Below, piece by piece: positions 44,146 to 53,046 of a stretch of DNA of 64,000 nucleotides (positions within the stretch are counted from its first letter, which is position 1; each line of letters begins with the position of its first letter). Location: contig JBKEDS010000008.1 of the NCBI GenBank assembly GCA_047975545.1, positions 1-64,000 of the forward strand, read 5' to 3'. Under the pieces are notes generated by a model that saw only the letters and a list, made by a program, of their open reading frames with translations, was not told the DNA's origin and ran no database searches. This stretch comes from JBKEDS01 sp047975545 (GTDB taxonomy: Bacteria > Bacteroidota > Bacteroidia > Flavobacteriales > Flavobacteriaceae). A program made the translations under genes and the position numbers.

Positions 44146-45204
44146 ATGAACAAATTCACACTAACAGAATTTATACGCATTGCCCTAATTTCCTTGCTGC
44201 TAATTTGGGCTTTTAAATTATTGGCGCCGTTTATCGGGGTTATTGCCTGGGCCGTTATTTTAGCGGTTGCCATTTACCCGTTTTACCAAAAACGCATAAA
44301 AAGCACCAATACCAAACGGCAAAAATTAAAAACCACTTTGTTTACCTTAATTGTGCTAACGGTTATGGCCGTGCCAACCTATTTAATATTTAGCTCGGTA
44401 ATAGAAAGTACCGCTACCACCTTAAAAGAATTAAATGCCGGCACTTTTGAGGTACAACCACCTTCGGAAAAAATTAAGAACTTACCCCTAATTGGCGAAA
44501 AATTGTACAAGGATTGGATGAAATTTTCAACCGACTCCAAATCCTACGTTTTGGACCATAAAGACTTTATTTTGGAAAACGGCAAAGGCGTTTTTAGTAA
44601 TTTGCTCGGGCTTATGGGTACTTTGCTTTTGTTTATTATTTCGTTTATTATTTCCGTAGTATTCATGTCCAATGCCGACTCGATGCATGCCACGGCCGCA
44701 AAATTTGCAAAAAAAGTAATTGGCAAGGACGGCGACGAAATCGTATTAATGTCGCGCAACACCATACGTAGCGTGGTAAAAGGCATTTTGCTGGTAGCCA
44801 TAATACAAGCTCTATTATGCTTTGTTGGGTTTAAAATTTTTGGTATTCCGCTGGCGGGCGTATTTACCCTGTTGGCCATGGTTTGCGCCATTGTGCAAAT
44901 TCCGGTTACCTTGGCAGTAATCCCGCCCATTATCGTAGCGTTTTCTATTACCGACAACACAACGCACGCCGTTATTTTTACCGTTTATATTTTAGCTATA
45001 TCGTTGGTTGACAATTTTTTAAAGCCCATATTTTTATCGAAAGGCCTAAAAACCCCAACCGTAATTATTTTTTTGGGTGCCATTGGCGGGGTTATGCTCC
45101 ACGGTATTATCGGTTTATTCGTAGGCACCGTTGTCTTGGCCCTAATGCACCAGTTTTACACCAGTTGGGTTAACAATCCCGACGATGACGTGCTGATTGA
45201 TTAA
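44146..45204 (+). CDS. AI-2E family transporter (PerM-like)
   Basis: The product is a 352-aa inner-membrane protein with about eight helices. The N-terminal pair is ALISLLLIWAFKLLAPFIGV. The C-terminal signature is VIIFLGAIGGVMLHGIIGLF followed by VGTVVLALMHQF. Members include a putative autoinducer-2 exporter and Na+/H+ antiporters, so the substrate is open. It starts 21 bp after the TolC-type gene and may be in that operon. Confidence 0.9.
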   Translation: MNKFTLTEFIRIALISLLLIWAFKLLAPFIGVIAWAVILAVAIYPFYQKRIKSTNTKRQKLKTTLFTLIVLTVMAVPTYLIFSSVIESTATTLKELNAGTFEVQPPSEKIKNLPLIGEKLYKDWMKFSTDSKSYVLDHKDFILENGKGVFSNLLGLMGTLLLFIISFIISVVFMSNADSMHATAAKFAKKVIGKDGDEIVLMSRNTIRSVVKGILLVAIIQALLCFVGFKIFGIPLAGVFTLLAMVCAIVQIPVTLAVIPPIIVAFSITDNTTHAVIFTVYILAISLVDNFLKPIFLSKGLKTPTVIIFLGAIGGVMLHGIIGLFVGTVVLALMHQFYTSWVNNPDDDVLID

Positions 45205-45262
45205 AGTACATAAAGCAATTTTCAAAAGAAAAATGAAAATTGCTTTTTTGCAAAATTATTTT

Positions 45263-45278
45263 ATCGTAATATTGCAAT
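45263..45278 (+). promoter_or_regulatory. Candidate ArsR operator overlapping the arsR promoter
   Basis: The sequence atcgtaatattgcaat is an imperfect 16-bp palindrome, with 12 of 16 positions symmetric, 14 bp before the arsR start. TAATATTG inside it is a near -7 box, with TTG 16 bp upstream. Repressor binding there would block transcription. The assignment rests on position and symmetry only. Confidence 0.5.
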
Positions 45279-45292
45279 TAAACAATAAAGAT

Positions 45293-45625
45293 ATGGGATT
45301 AACCAAAACCGAAATATTTACCGACGAACAAAACCAAATTGCCCAATTGGCCAAAGTGTTGGGGCATCCGGCCAGAATAGCCATCCTTCAGCATTTATCC
45401 AAATTAAGCACTTGCGTATGTGGCGATTTGGTAAACGAAATAGGCCTGGCGCAACCCACCATTTCGCAACACCTAAAAGAACTAAAAAACATAGGACTAA
45501 TACAAGGCACTATTGAAGGCACTAGCGTTTGCTACTGCATTAATCCTGAAAATTGGAACAAGATGAAGGCTGTATTATTCGAATTTTTAAAAGAAAACAA
45601 GCAGCAAACTAATAATTGCTGTTAA
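45293..45625 (+). CDS. arsR: ArsR/SmtB family metalloregulator
   Basis: The product is a 110-aa winged-helix repressor. The start at 45293 gives MGLTKTEIFTDEQNQIAQLA. The motif STCVCGDLVNEIGLAQPTIS holds the CxC metalloid-sensing pair next to the recognition helix (QPTISQHLKELKNIGLIQG). A Cys-Cys end (NNCC) could add ligands. It leads the arsenic operon. The frame extends upstream to 45197, but that would run through the candidate operator. Confidence 0.9.
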   Translation: MGLTKTEIFTDEQNQIAQLAKVLGHPARIAILQHLSKLSTCVCGDLVNEIGLAQPTISQHLKELKNIGLIQGTIEGTSVCYCINPENWNKMKAVLFEFLKENKQQTNNCC

Positions 45626-45710
45626 AATTTAAACACTTTGCAAACTTTCCCATTTAAACCAATTATCCAATTGTACCAAAAAAACAGGATGCCGCAATAC
45701 CATTTACGCT

Positions 45711-46322
45711 ATGTTTAAAAAAATAAATGCTTTGGTTTCCAGCTTGGATACAACACCGATTTTAGAAGCGCGAAAGCAAGTACTACAAGGGTTAATCGAT
45801 TTTATACAAAACAAGGTAAATAACAACGAAGCCATACGCCTTAATTTTATTTGCACGCACAACTCGCGACGCAGCCATTTGTCGCAGGTTTGGGCGCAAA
45901 CCATGTCACATTATTTCGGAATAAAAAATGTATTTTGCTATTCGGGCGGCACCGAAACCACGTCGCTTTTCCCTACCGTAGCCAAAACACTTGAGGAACA
46001 AGGGTTTGAAATTGAAATGCTTTTGCAAGGTGAAAACCCGGTTTACAGTATAAAATATGCCGAAAACGAAATGCCCATTATCGGGTTTTCGAAAACTTTT
46101 GATAATGTTTTTAACCCCAAACATGACTTTGCGGCCATTATGACCTGCTCGCAAGCCGACCAAGGCTGCCCCTTTATTGCCGGGGCAGCACAGCGCATAC
46201 CCATAACCTTTAACGACCCAAAGGTTTACGACGGTACACCGCTACAAAATAAAAAATATCTTGAACGGAGCCTGCAAATTGCAACCGAGATGTATTATGT
46301 ATTTTCAAAAATAAATGACTAA
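45711..46322 (+). CDS. arsC: Arsenate reductase, low-molecular-weight phosphatase type
   Basis: The product is a 203-aa enzyme with an N-terminal helical extension. The P-loop is ICTHNSRRS (CX5R-S type) with the catalytic Cys near residue 48. Further cysteines are at AIMTCSQADQGCPF. Thiol-dependent ArsC enzymes reduce arsenate to arsenite for export. The family also includes protein-tyrosine phosphatases, but the arsR and acr3 neighbours favour arsenate reduction. It overlaps acr3 by 8 bp. Confidence 0.87.
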   Translation: MFKKINALVSSLDTTPILEARKQVLQGLIDFIQNKVNNNEAIRLNFICTHNSRRSHLSQVWAQTMSHYFGIKNVFCYSGGTETTSLFPTVAKTLEEQGFEIEMLLQGENPVYSIKYAENEMPIIGFSKTFDNVFNPKHDFAAIMTCSQADQGCPFIAGAAQRIPITFNDPKVYDGTPLQNKKYLERSLQIATEMYYVFSKIND

Positions 46323-47376
46323 AAAAATGGCTGTAAAAACATTGGGGTTTTTAGATAAAAACCTAACGCTTTGGATATTTTTTGCCATGGTATTGGGTAT
46401 TAGTATTGGGTATTTTTTTCCCACCTTTCCTAAGTTTATAAACACGTTAAACGAGGGCTCGACCAACATTTCCATTGCAATTGGCTTAATTTTAATGATG
46501 TACCCGCCACTGGCCAAGGTTAACTATGGCTTGCTCCCAAAGGTTTTTAAGGATGTCCGGTTGCTGTCGGTTTCGCTTTTGCTTAATTGGGTTGTCGGGC
46601 CTGTTTTAATGTTTGTTCTGGCCGTTGTGTTTTTGCACGATTACCCCGAATATATGGTTGGCCTTATTTTAATTGGCCTGGCCCGTTGTATTGCCATGGT
46701 TTTGGTTTGGAACGATCTTGCCGAGGGCAGTAGCGAGTACGGTGCGGGATTGGTAGCGCTAAACAGTATTTTTCAGGTATTTGCATATAGCTTTTATGCG
46801 TGGGTTTTTATTACGGTACTGCCGCCTTATTTTGGTTTTTCGGGGGCTATTGTAAATATTTCAATAGGAACAATTGCCAAAAGTGTTGCCATTTATCTTG
46901 GCGTTCCTTTTTTAATGGGTATTTTGAGCCGAGTGGTTTTAATAAAACTAAAAGGCAAAGACTGGTACGACAAAAAATTTATCCCCACCATTTCGCCAAT
47001 AACTTTGGCTGCCTTATTGTTTACTATCGTTATCATGTTTTCATTAAAAGGCGAGTTGATAGTTGAAATTCCAATGGATGTTTTTGTAATTGCTGTTCCG
47101 TTGCTTGTTTATTTTACGCTTATGTTTGTTATTGGTTTTTTTGTTACCAAGGCCATGGGCGCCACGTACGACAAAACGGCCGCGGTTGCCTTTACGGCCG
47201 CAGGCAATAATTTTGAGCTGGCTATTGCCGTGGCCATTGCTGTTTTTGGGCTAAATTCCGGACAGGCGTTTACGGGCGTTATCGGCCCGCTGGTCGAGGT
47301 ACCCGCTTTAATTGTATTGGTAAGGGTTTCGGGGTGGTTTCGGAAAATATTTTATACCAATGTTGTTTCGGGGTGA
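46315..47376 (+). CDS. acr3: Arsenite efflux transporter, ACR3 family
   Basis: The product is a 353-aa inner-membrane protein with ten helices. The family's essential cysteine lies in IGLARCIAMVLVWNDLAEG, and the conserved glutamate in TAAGNNFELAIAVAIAVFGL. It exports arsenite using the proton gradient. It may start at the internal MAVKTLGFL; the first ATG overlaps the arsC end. It completes an arsR-arsC-acr3 operon. Confidence 0.95.
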   Translation: MTKKMAVKTLGFLDKNLTLWIFFAMVLGISIGYFFPTFPKFINTLNEGSTNISIAIGLILMMYPPLAKVNYGLLPKVFKDVRLLSVSLLLNWVVGPVLMFVLAVVFLHDYPEYMVGLILIGLARCIAMVLVWNDLAEGSSEYGAGLVALNSIFQVFAYSFYAWVFITVLPPYFGFSGAIVNISIGTIAKSVAIYLGVPFLMGILSRVVLIKLKGKDWYDKKFIPTISPITLAALLFTIVIMFSLKGELIVEIPMDVFVIAVPLLVYFTLMFVIGFFVTKAMGATYDKTAAVAFTAAGNNFELAIAVAIAVFGLNSGQAFTGVIGPLVEVPALIVLVRVSGWFRKIFYTNVVSG

Positions 47377-47385
47377 GCCTTGCGC

Positions 47386-47600
47386 TTTTGTTATTTTGGG
47401 TTTTTGAAGCCAAAAGAAGCAACCCACTTGGCTTTGGGCAATAAGCCGCGAACCGCCCCGCGTGAGGGATAGTAGCGGAAAGCCCACAGCGAGCCTTTGG
47501 CAGGCTCCGGCCAAAGGGCAAAGTGCGAGCGAGGACTTGTAGCGGATAGCCCGACCCGGAGCGTGCGAAGGGGCACGCCCAAATTACGAAAGGCACAAAA
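47386..47600. other. GC-rich structured intergenic stretch
   Basis: The motif gtagcggaaagccc (47472-47485) recurs as gtagcggatagccc (47539-47552). Hairpin arms are cctttggc/gccaaagg (47494-47517) and cgtgc/gcacg (about 47562-47577). The GC content is clearly above that of its neighbours. The ORFs that cross it are long only because of composition. It lies in the gap between convergent acr3 and the LolC/E-type gene. It could be a structured RNA, a terminator complex or an intergenic repeat. Confidence 0.5.
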
Positions 47601-47620
47601 GACTGTATTGTTTTTAAAAA

Positions 47621-48856
47621 CTACTCGAACCGTATGGCTTTTACGGGCGGTATTTTGGTTATTATGTACGAGGGGACCAACAGCATGAGCAAGCAAAGTA
47701 CCAATGTGCCTACGTTTAGGGCCACGATGTAGCCGAGGCTTATGTATACGGGGGCTTCGGAAACATAGTAAACGCTGGGATCCAACGGAAATAGCTTAAA
47801 CCATTTTTGGGCAAACAGGAGCGATAGCCCTATGAGGTTGCCCCAGAATAGCCCGAGCAGGATAAGGTAGCCGGCATTGTAGAGGAATATTTTGCGGATG
47901 CTCCAATTGTTGCTGCCAAGGGCTTTTAGAATGCCTATCATTTGGGTGCGCTCAAGAATTAAAACCAAAAGGGCGGTTATCATGTTTATGCCCGCCACCA
48001 AAATCATGATGCCTATTATGCCGTAAATGTTTTTGTCGAAAATATTTATCCACTCGAAAATGGAGGCGTAGGCCTCGGAAACGGTTACGGCATTGAACGT
48101 AGAGGGGATGTTTTGGTATATTTCAATGCCTTTTTGTTGTAGTTGGTTGTAGTTGTCGAGAAATATTTCGAAGTGGCCTATTTGGTCGTCGCTCCAGTTG
48201 TTAATGCGCTGTATGTGCCTAATATCGCCTATTAGGTATTGGGCGTCCAAATCCTGAAAGCCAGAATTGTATATGCCTACTATGGTATAGGTAATGATGT
48301 TGGGCAGCTTTTCGGTATCGTCCTTGGGAAATACCATTTGCAGCTTGTTACCCACCTTAAATTTTAGCCTATTGGCCAAGTATTGGGATATTAAAACATC
48401 TTCGTTGCGTTTTTGGGTGTAGTCGGGCAGGCGGCCTTCTATTAAAAAGTCCTTAAAGTACGCCCAGTCGTAATCGGCACCAACACCTTTTAGGTAGGCG
48501 CCCTCGAAATCGGTTTCGGTACGTATTACGCCAAATTTCGAGGCCACGCCTTGAATGTGTTTTACGCCACTTACCGCCTTAAATTCGGGGTAAAATTCTT
48601 GGTTTTTGGAAATAGGGAAAAGGCTTTGCGGCGACATACTGCTGTTAAAACTCGATACGGCCACATGCCCGTTGAACGCCACCACTTTATCGCGTATTTT
48701 TTGCTGAAGGCCTATACCGGTTGCTATGGCCACCATCATAACCACAATACCGATGGCAATGGCCACGATACCGATTTTTATTATTGGCGCCGAAACACTA
48801 CTTTTATACGCTTTAGTACCAATAATGCGTTTAGATAAAAAATACTCGTAATTCAA
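47621..48856 (-). CDS. ABC transporter permease, LolC/LolE-type (FtsX family)
   Basis: The product is a 411-aa inner-membrane protein. It has an N-terminal helix (about residues 26-50), a MacB-like periplasmic domain (about 55-255), and three C-terminal helices of the FtsX fold (about 268-405) with the family end IITKIPPVKAIRFE. It probably moves lipoproteins to the outer membrane with an ATPase encoded elsewhere. The start codon is TTG: NYEYFLSKRIIG fits the conserved N-terminus, and no in-frame ATG precedes it. It diverges from the DUF1343 gene with only 5 bp between starts. Confidence 0.9.
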   Translation of the reverse strand: MNYEYFLSKRIIGTKAYKSSVSAPIIKIGIVAIAIGIVVMMVAIATGIGLQQKIRDKVVAFNGHVAVSSFNSSMSPQSLFPISKNQEFYPEFKAVSGVKHIQGVASKFGVIRTETDFEGAYLKGVGADYDWAYFKDFLIEGRLPDYTQKRNEDVLISQYLANRLKFKVGNKLQMVFPKDDTEKLPNIITYTIVGIYNSGFQDLDAQYLIGDIRHIQRINNWSDDQIGHFEIFLDNYNQLQQKGIEIYQNIPSTFNAVTVSEAYASIFEWINIFDKNIYGIIGIMILVAGINMITALLVLILERTQMIGILKALGSNNWSIRKIFLYNAGYLILLGLFWGNLIGLSLLFAQKWFKLFPLDPSVYYVSEAPVYISLGYIVALNVGTLVLCLLMLLVPSYIITKIPPVKAIRFE

Positions 48857-48861
48857 AATAT

Positions 48862-50100
48862 ATGCCCATGCGTTTTAAGGTTTTCAAAAATACAGTTTTA
48901 TTATTTGTTTTAGCACTTATTTCTTGCGGAAATACACCCACAACCAATGAGCAGCCAACAACTAACCACAAACAACCAACAACCAATAACCAGCACCCCA
49001 TAACAGTAGGCGCCAACCAAACCGCAAACTACCTACCGTTGTTAAAGGGCAAACAAGTAGGCCTTGTGGCCAACCAAACCTCGGTAATTTTTAAGGCATC
49101 GGGCGGTTATGTGCATTTGGTGGATTCGTTGTTTTCTTCAGGAATAAACATTAAAACCGTTTTTGCCCCCGAACATGGTTTTAGGGGCACTGCCGATGCG
49201 GGCGAACATATTAGGGACGGGATTGATGCCAAAACCAAAATCCCCATTATTTCGCTTTACGGCAACAATAAAAAGCCAAAGCCCGAACAGTTGAAAAACA
49301 TTGAGGTTATGGTGTTCGACATCCAAGATATTGGCGCACGGTTTTACACCTATATTTCCACGCTGCATTATGTTATGGAGGCTTGTGCCGAGCAGGGTAT
49401 TCCGCTTGTGGTATTGGACCGCCCCAACCCTAACGGCCACTATATCGACGGTCCCGTTTTGGAACCCCAGCACAAAAGTTTTGTGGGCATGCACCCCATA
49501 CCCGTAACACACGGCATGAGCGTTGGCGAATACGCCCAAATGATTAATGGCGAAAAATGGCTTAACAACGGCGTGCAGTGCGAGTTAAAAATTATTGCCG
49601 TACAAAACTATGCCCGCAATATGCCTTACAGTTTGCCCATAAAACCATCGCCAAACCTACCCAACGACAAGGCCATTAACCTTTACCCCAGCCTTTGTTT
49701 TTTCGAGGGTACCGTTGTAAATGCCGGTCGTGGTACGGATAAACAATTTCAGGTTTTTGGTGCGCCCTATTTAAATTCCATCGTTTTTCTTTACAAATAC
49801 GTTCCAAAACCAAACGAGGGCGCTAAACACCCTAAAAACGAAAACATGCCATGTTACGGCGAAGATTTAAGCCAAACGCCTAATTTAAGTGCCTTAAATT
49901 TATCATGGTTAATAAAAGCCTACCAAAACGTAAAAGATAAAAGTTCGTTTTTTAACAGCTTTTTTACCAAACTGGCGGGTACAAAAAAACTGCAACACCA
50001 AATTGAAACAGGCGTAAGCGAAGCCGATATTAAGGCTTCTTGGCAAAACGGTTTGGAAGCATTTAGAAAAATTAGGGATAAGTATTTAATTTATGAATAG
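48862..50100 (+). CDS. DUF1343 lipoprotein, NamZ-like exo-N-acetylmuramidase
   Basis: The product is a 412-aa protein with a lipoprotein signal (VLALISC). A low-complexity Thr/Asn/Gln-rich linker follows (about residues 25-48, repeats of the type QPTTN). The catalytic-domain motifs are VFAPEHGFRGTADAGEHI, VFDIQDIGARFYTYISTLHY and LDRPNPNGHYIDGPVL. DUF1343 includes NamZ, which removes non-reducing N-acetylmuramic acid from peptidoglycan fragments, so a role in cell-wall recycling is likely. The start may be the second ATG (48868). Confidence 0.88.
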   Translation: MPMRFKVFKNTVLLFVLALISCGNTPTTNEQPTTNHKQPTTNNQHPITVGANQTANYLPLLKGKQVGLVANQTSVIFKASGGYVHLVDSLFSSGINIKTVFAPEHGFRGTADAGEHIRDGIDAKTKIPIISLYGNNKKPKPEQLKNIEVMVFDIQDIGARFYTYISTLHYVMEACAEQGIPLVVLDRPNPNGHYIDGPVLEPQHKSFVGMHPIPVTHGMSVGEYAQMINGEKWLNNGVQCELKIIAVQNYARNMPYSLPIKPSPNLPNDKAINLYPSLCFFEGTVVNAGRGTDKQFQVFGAPYLNSIVFLYKYVPKPNEGAKHPKNENMPCYGEDLSQTPNLSALNLSWLIKAYQNVKDKSSFFNSFFTKLAGTKKLQHQIETGVSEADIKASWQNGLEAFRKIRDKYLIYE

Positions 50101-50108
50101 GTTTCCTT

Positions 50109-50146
50109 TTTAGAACCCATCTTGACTTTTTATAGTTGACTAAAAA
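50109..50146 (+). repeat. Dispersed 36-bp repeat, copy B
   Basis: The sequence acccatcttgactttttata then gttgactaaaaaat nearly repeats 21212-21247. It lies just upstream of the PIN-domain toxin-antitoxin pair. Confidence 0.6.
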
Positions 50147-50166
50147 ATAATATCCAAAAAATTACT

Positions 50167-50174
50167 TAATTTTG
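50167..50174 (+). promoter_or_regulatory. Candidate -7 box of the PIN module
   Basis: TAATTTTG fits TAnnTTTG, 14 bp before the antitoxin start at 50189. No -33 TTG at normal spacing is seen. Confidence 0.4.
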
Positions 50175-50188
50175 ATAAAAAGAAAAAA

Positions 50189-50398
50189 ATGGTAGTAGAG
50201 AGACGAAATAATGAAATATTAGTTCGGTTTTCAGCGGGAACAAAAGCCTCTAAAATTCAATCTATATTGGATTATTTGAGATATATCGAATTGACCTCCG
50301 AATCCAAAGCTATAGAAAAAGATGTAGAAAAATTAGTTGAAGAATCTAAAACCAATCGTTGGAAAAAAATAAAAAAAGACATAGGGTTCGATGACTAA
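50189..50398 (+). CDS. Antitoxin-like partner of the PIN-domain protein
   Basis: The product is a 69-aa protein. The N-terminal VERRNNEILVRFSAGTKASK suggests a short DNA-binding or dimerisation strand. The rest is a charged helix region (SKAIEKDVEKLVEESKTNRW). It overlaps the PIN gene by 8 bp, the classic antitoxin-toxin order. I do not assign it to a named family. Confidence 0.7.
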   Translation: MVVERRNNEILVRFSAGTKASKIQSILDYLRYIELTSESKAIEKDVEKLVEESKTNRWKKIKKDIGFDD

Positions 50399-50852
50399 AT
50401 TAGTTATAGATTCAAATATAATCTTTAGCGCCATTCTAAACACGCACAGTAAAATAGCCCAAATTTTATTAACGGGTAGCGATTTTTACGATTTCTACGC
50501 TCCTGAATATGTAAGAAGTGAAATTTGGGCACACCAAGACAAAATAAAAAACATAGCCAGGTTAAGCGACGAGCATTTTATTGAAGTTTACGAGCTTATA
50601 CTTAAAAACATTACAGTTTTAAACCACTCAATAGTAGATAAAGAAACCTATACAGATGCTTTTGAACTTTGTAAAAATATTGACATTAACGATACAACTT
50701 TCGTTGCGTTTTCAAAATATTTAAAATGTAAATTATGGACTGGTGATAAAAAACTAATAAAAGGGCTTCAAAAGAAAAAATTTGAAAACACAATTACGAC
50801 AGATAAACTTTTTGAAAATTTTTTAAAAAAATCCAACAAAAGAAAAAAATAA
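50391..50852 (+). CDS. PIN-domain ribonuclease (toxin)
   Basis: The product is a 153-aa protein. PIN acidic residues are visible in KLVIDSNIIFSAIL (Asp7), YAPEYVRSEI (Glu), IDINDTTFVAFS (Asp) and LWTGDKKLIKGL (Asp). It is probably a Mg-dependent RNase held in check by the upstream partner. The C-terminus is Lys-rich (KKSNKRKK). Coupling by overlap supports a VapBC-like module. Confidence 0.85.
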   Translation: MTKLVIDSNIIFSAILNTHSKIAQILLTGSDFYDFYAPEYVRSEIWAHQDKIKNIARLSDEHFIEVYELILKNITVLNHSIVDKETYTDAFELCKNIDINDTTFVAFSKYLKCKLWTGDKKLIKGLQKKKFENTITTDKLFENFLKKSNKRKK

Positions 50853-50955
50853 GAAACTCCTCCATAAAACTTAAACAAAATAAATTTAACCAGTAATTTT
50901 CAACTTGAACAACATATCTGGCTTACAAACGCTTTTCATTATTAAACCCTATAAA

Positions 50956-53046
50956 ATGAACTTTTTTAAACTCCTAATTTTCTTTTTCTGTTTACAACTT
51001 ACGGCACAACAAGGCGGCATGTGGATTCCTTCACTTCTTAAAGGCATGAACGAAACCGAAATGGCCAGCCTTGGCAGCAAACTAACCGCCAGCGATATTT
51101 ACAATATTAACCAATCCAGCCTAAAGGACGCCATCGGGCATTTTAACGGTGGCTGTACCAGTGAGGTTATTTCGCCCAAAGGCCTATTGCTTACCAACCA
51201 CCATTGTGGGTATTCGCAAATACAATCGCATTCGTCCTTGGAAAACGATTATTTAAAGGATGGTTTTTGGGCCATGGATTATAGTGAAGAACTGCCCAAC
51301 GAAGGCCTTTATGTCGAGTTTATCGTTCGTATTGAAGACGTTACCGACAAAGTCCTTGAGGGCATTACCGACAGCATGACCGAAAAGGAAAAACAATCGG
51401 CCATAGACAAAAACAGCAACACCCTACAAGCCCAAGTAACAAAGGAAACTTGGCAGGACAGTAAGGTAAAATCGTTTTACAAAGGCAACCAATATTTTCT
51501 ATTTGTTACCGAGCGTTACGACGATATTAGGCTCGTGGGCACCCCCCCGAACAGCATAGGAAAATTTGGAAGCGATACCGATAATTGGGTATTTCCACGC
51601 CATACGGGCGATTTTTCGTTATTCAGGATTTATGCCGACAAAAACAACCGCCCCGCAAAATACAGCACAGACAATGTGCCGTATACGCCCAAACACTTCC
51701 TGCCCGTGTCGTTGGACGGCGTTGAGGAAAACGACTTTACCATGGTTTTTGGCTTTCCCGGCCGAACGGACGAATACCTGCCCGCCGTAGCCATTGAGCA
51801 CATAACCAAAGCCTTTAATCCCAGTAATATTGCCATTCGCGAAGCAGCCCTAAAAGTTATCGATGCCAATATGAAAGCCAACGACGAAGTGCGCATAAAA
51901 TACGCCTCGAAACAAGCACGGATTGCCAACGCTTGGAAAAAATGGATTGGCGAAAACTTGGGCATTGAAAAAAGCAACGCTGTTGCCAACCGTAAGGATT
52001 TTGAGGAAAAGTTTAAAAAAGCCCTAAAATCCAATAAATTAGAAAAACAATATGGGCATATACTTCCCAATTTCGAAAAACTGTACAAGGATTTTGCAAA
52101 CGTAGATATTAAACGCCGAAACTTTATAGAAGTGTTTTTGGTAACCAACGAACTTATGCAAATGACCCTACGGGCCTATCAGTTCGAGGAAGCCGTAAAA
52201 ACCAATCCCGCCATTTTGGAACAAGCAAGGGTTGGCACGCAAAATATAATTAAAGGCATCTTGAAAAACTACGATGCCAAGGTGGACGAAGGCGTCTTTA
52301 AGGCCGTAATGCCGCTTTACAAAAAGGAAGGCATCGATTTCGACATATACAGCAAAACGGCTTTTATTAATTTAGATACCGCTTTGCTATTATTTGAAGG
52401 CTCCGCAAACGAGGTTATAGAAAAACTAAACAACGATGCTGCCTATACCTACGCCAAGCCTATTATCGAAGAATTTTACAACAGCATAGATCCCGAGTTC
52501 GAAAATAAAAACGAAGCCATTACCGCCCTACAAACCGAATATATGACGGCTTTGATGAAAGCCCTGCCCAACGAACGGTATTTCCCCGACGCCAACGGTA
52601 CCTTACGTGTAACCTACGGCCAAGTAAAAGGCTATGCACCTCGGGACGCCGTATATTACAACCACGTAAGTTATCTGGATGGCGTTATGGAAAAATACAT
52701 TCCGGGCGATTACGAGTTTGACGTACCAAAAAAACTAATCGATTTGTACAATGCCAAGGATTACGGCCCTTATGCCGACAAAAACGGCAAAATGCCCGTA
52801 TGCTTTATAGGCACCAACCACACCACGGGCGGCAACTCCGGAAGCCCGGCCATTGATGCCAACGGCAACCTAATAGGCCTAAATTTCGACCGCGTTTGGG
52901 AAGGCACCATGAGCGACATGAACTACGACCCCGAAATATGCCGGAACATTATGGTCGATGCCCGTTATGTTTTATTTATTATCGATAAATACGCCGGGGC
53001 AAAACATCTTATTAATGAAATGAAGCTGGTACACCCCAAGCGGTAA
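50956..53046 (+). CDS. S46 family dipeptidyl-peptidase, DPP11-type
   Basis: The product is a 696-aa periplasmic serine exopeptidase. A signal peptide ends near LTAQQGG. The catalytic His is in LLTNHHCGYSQIQSH, a candidate Asp in WVFPRHTGDFSLFR, and the Ser in TTGGNSGSPAIDANG. The following NFDRVWEGT carries Arg where DPP7 enzymes have Gly; in characterised S46 peptidases this Arg gives Asp/Glu specificity (DPP11). The enzyme releases dipeptides for nutrition. I use the ATG at 50956; the frame opens at 50905. Confidence 0.93.
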   Translation: MNFFKLLIFFFCLQLTAQQGGMWIPSLLKGMNETEMASLGSKLTASDIYNINQSSLKDAIGHFNGGCTSEVISPKGLLLTNHHCGYSQIQSHSSLENDYLKDGFWAMDYSEELPNEGLYVEFIVRIEDVTDKVLEGITDSMTEKEKQSAIDKNSNTLQAQVTKETWQDSKVKSFYKGNQYFLFVTERYDDIRLVGTPPNSIGKFGSDTDNWVFPRHTGDFSLFRIYADKNNRPAKYSTDNVPYTPKHFLPVSLDGVEENDFTMVFGFPGRTDEYLPAVAIEHITKAFNPSNIAIREAALKVIDANMKANDEVRIKYASKQARIANAWKKWIGENLGIEKSNAVANRKDFEEKFKKALKSNKLEKQYGHILPNFEKLYKDFANVDIKRRNFIEVFLVTNELMQMTLRAYQFEEAVKTNPAILEQARVGTQNIIKGILKNYDAKVDEGVFKAVMPLYKKEGIDFDIYSKTAFINLDTALLLFEGSANEVIEKLNNDAAYTYAKPIIEEFYNSIDPEFENKNEAITALQTEYMTALMKALPNERYFPDANGTLRVTYGQVKGYAPRDAVYYNHVSYLDGVMEKYIPGDYEFDVPKKLIDLYNAKDYGPYADKNGKMPVCFIGTNHTTGGNSGSPAIDANGNLIGLNFDRVWEGTMSDMNYDPEICRNIMVDARYVLFIIDKYAGAKHLINEMKLVHPKR

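Noticed and set aside
47279..47696. Several overlapping ORFs of 63-105 aa around the GC-rich intergenic stretch
   Set aside because: They are open by base composition, overlap acr3 or the LolC/E-type gene, and have no family features.
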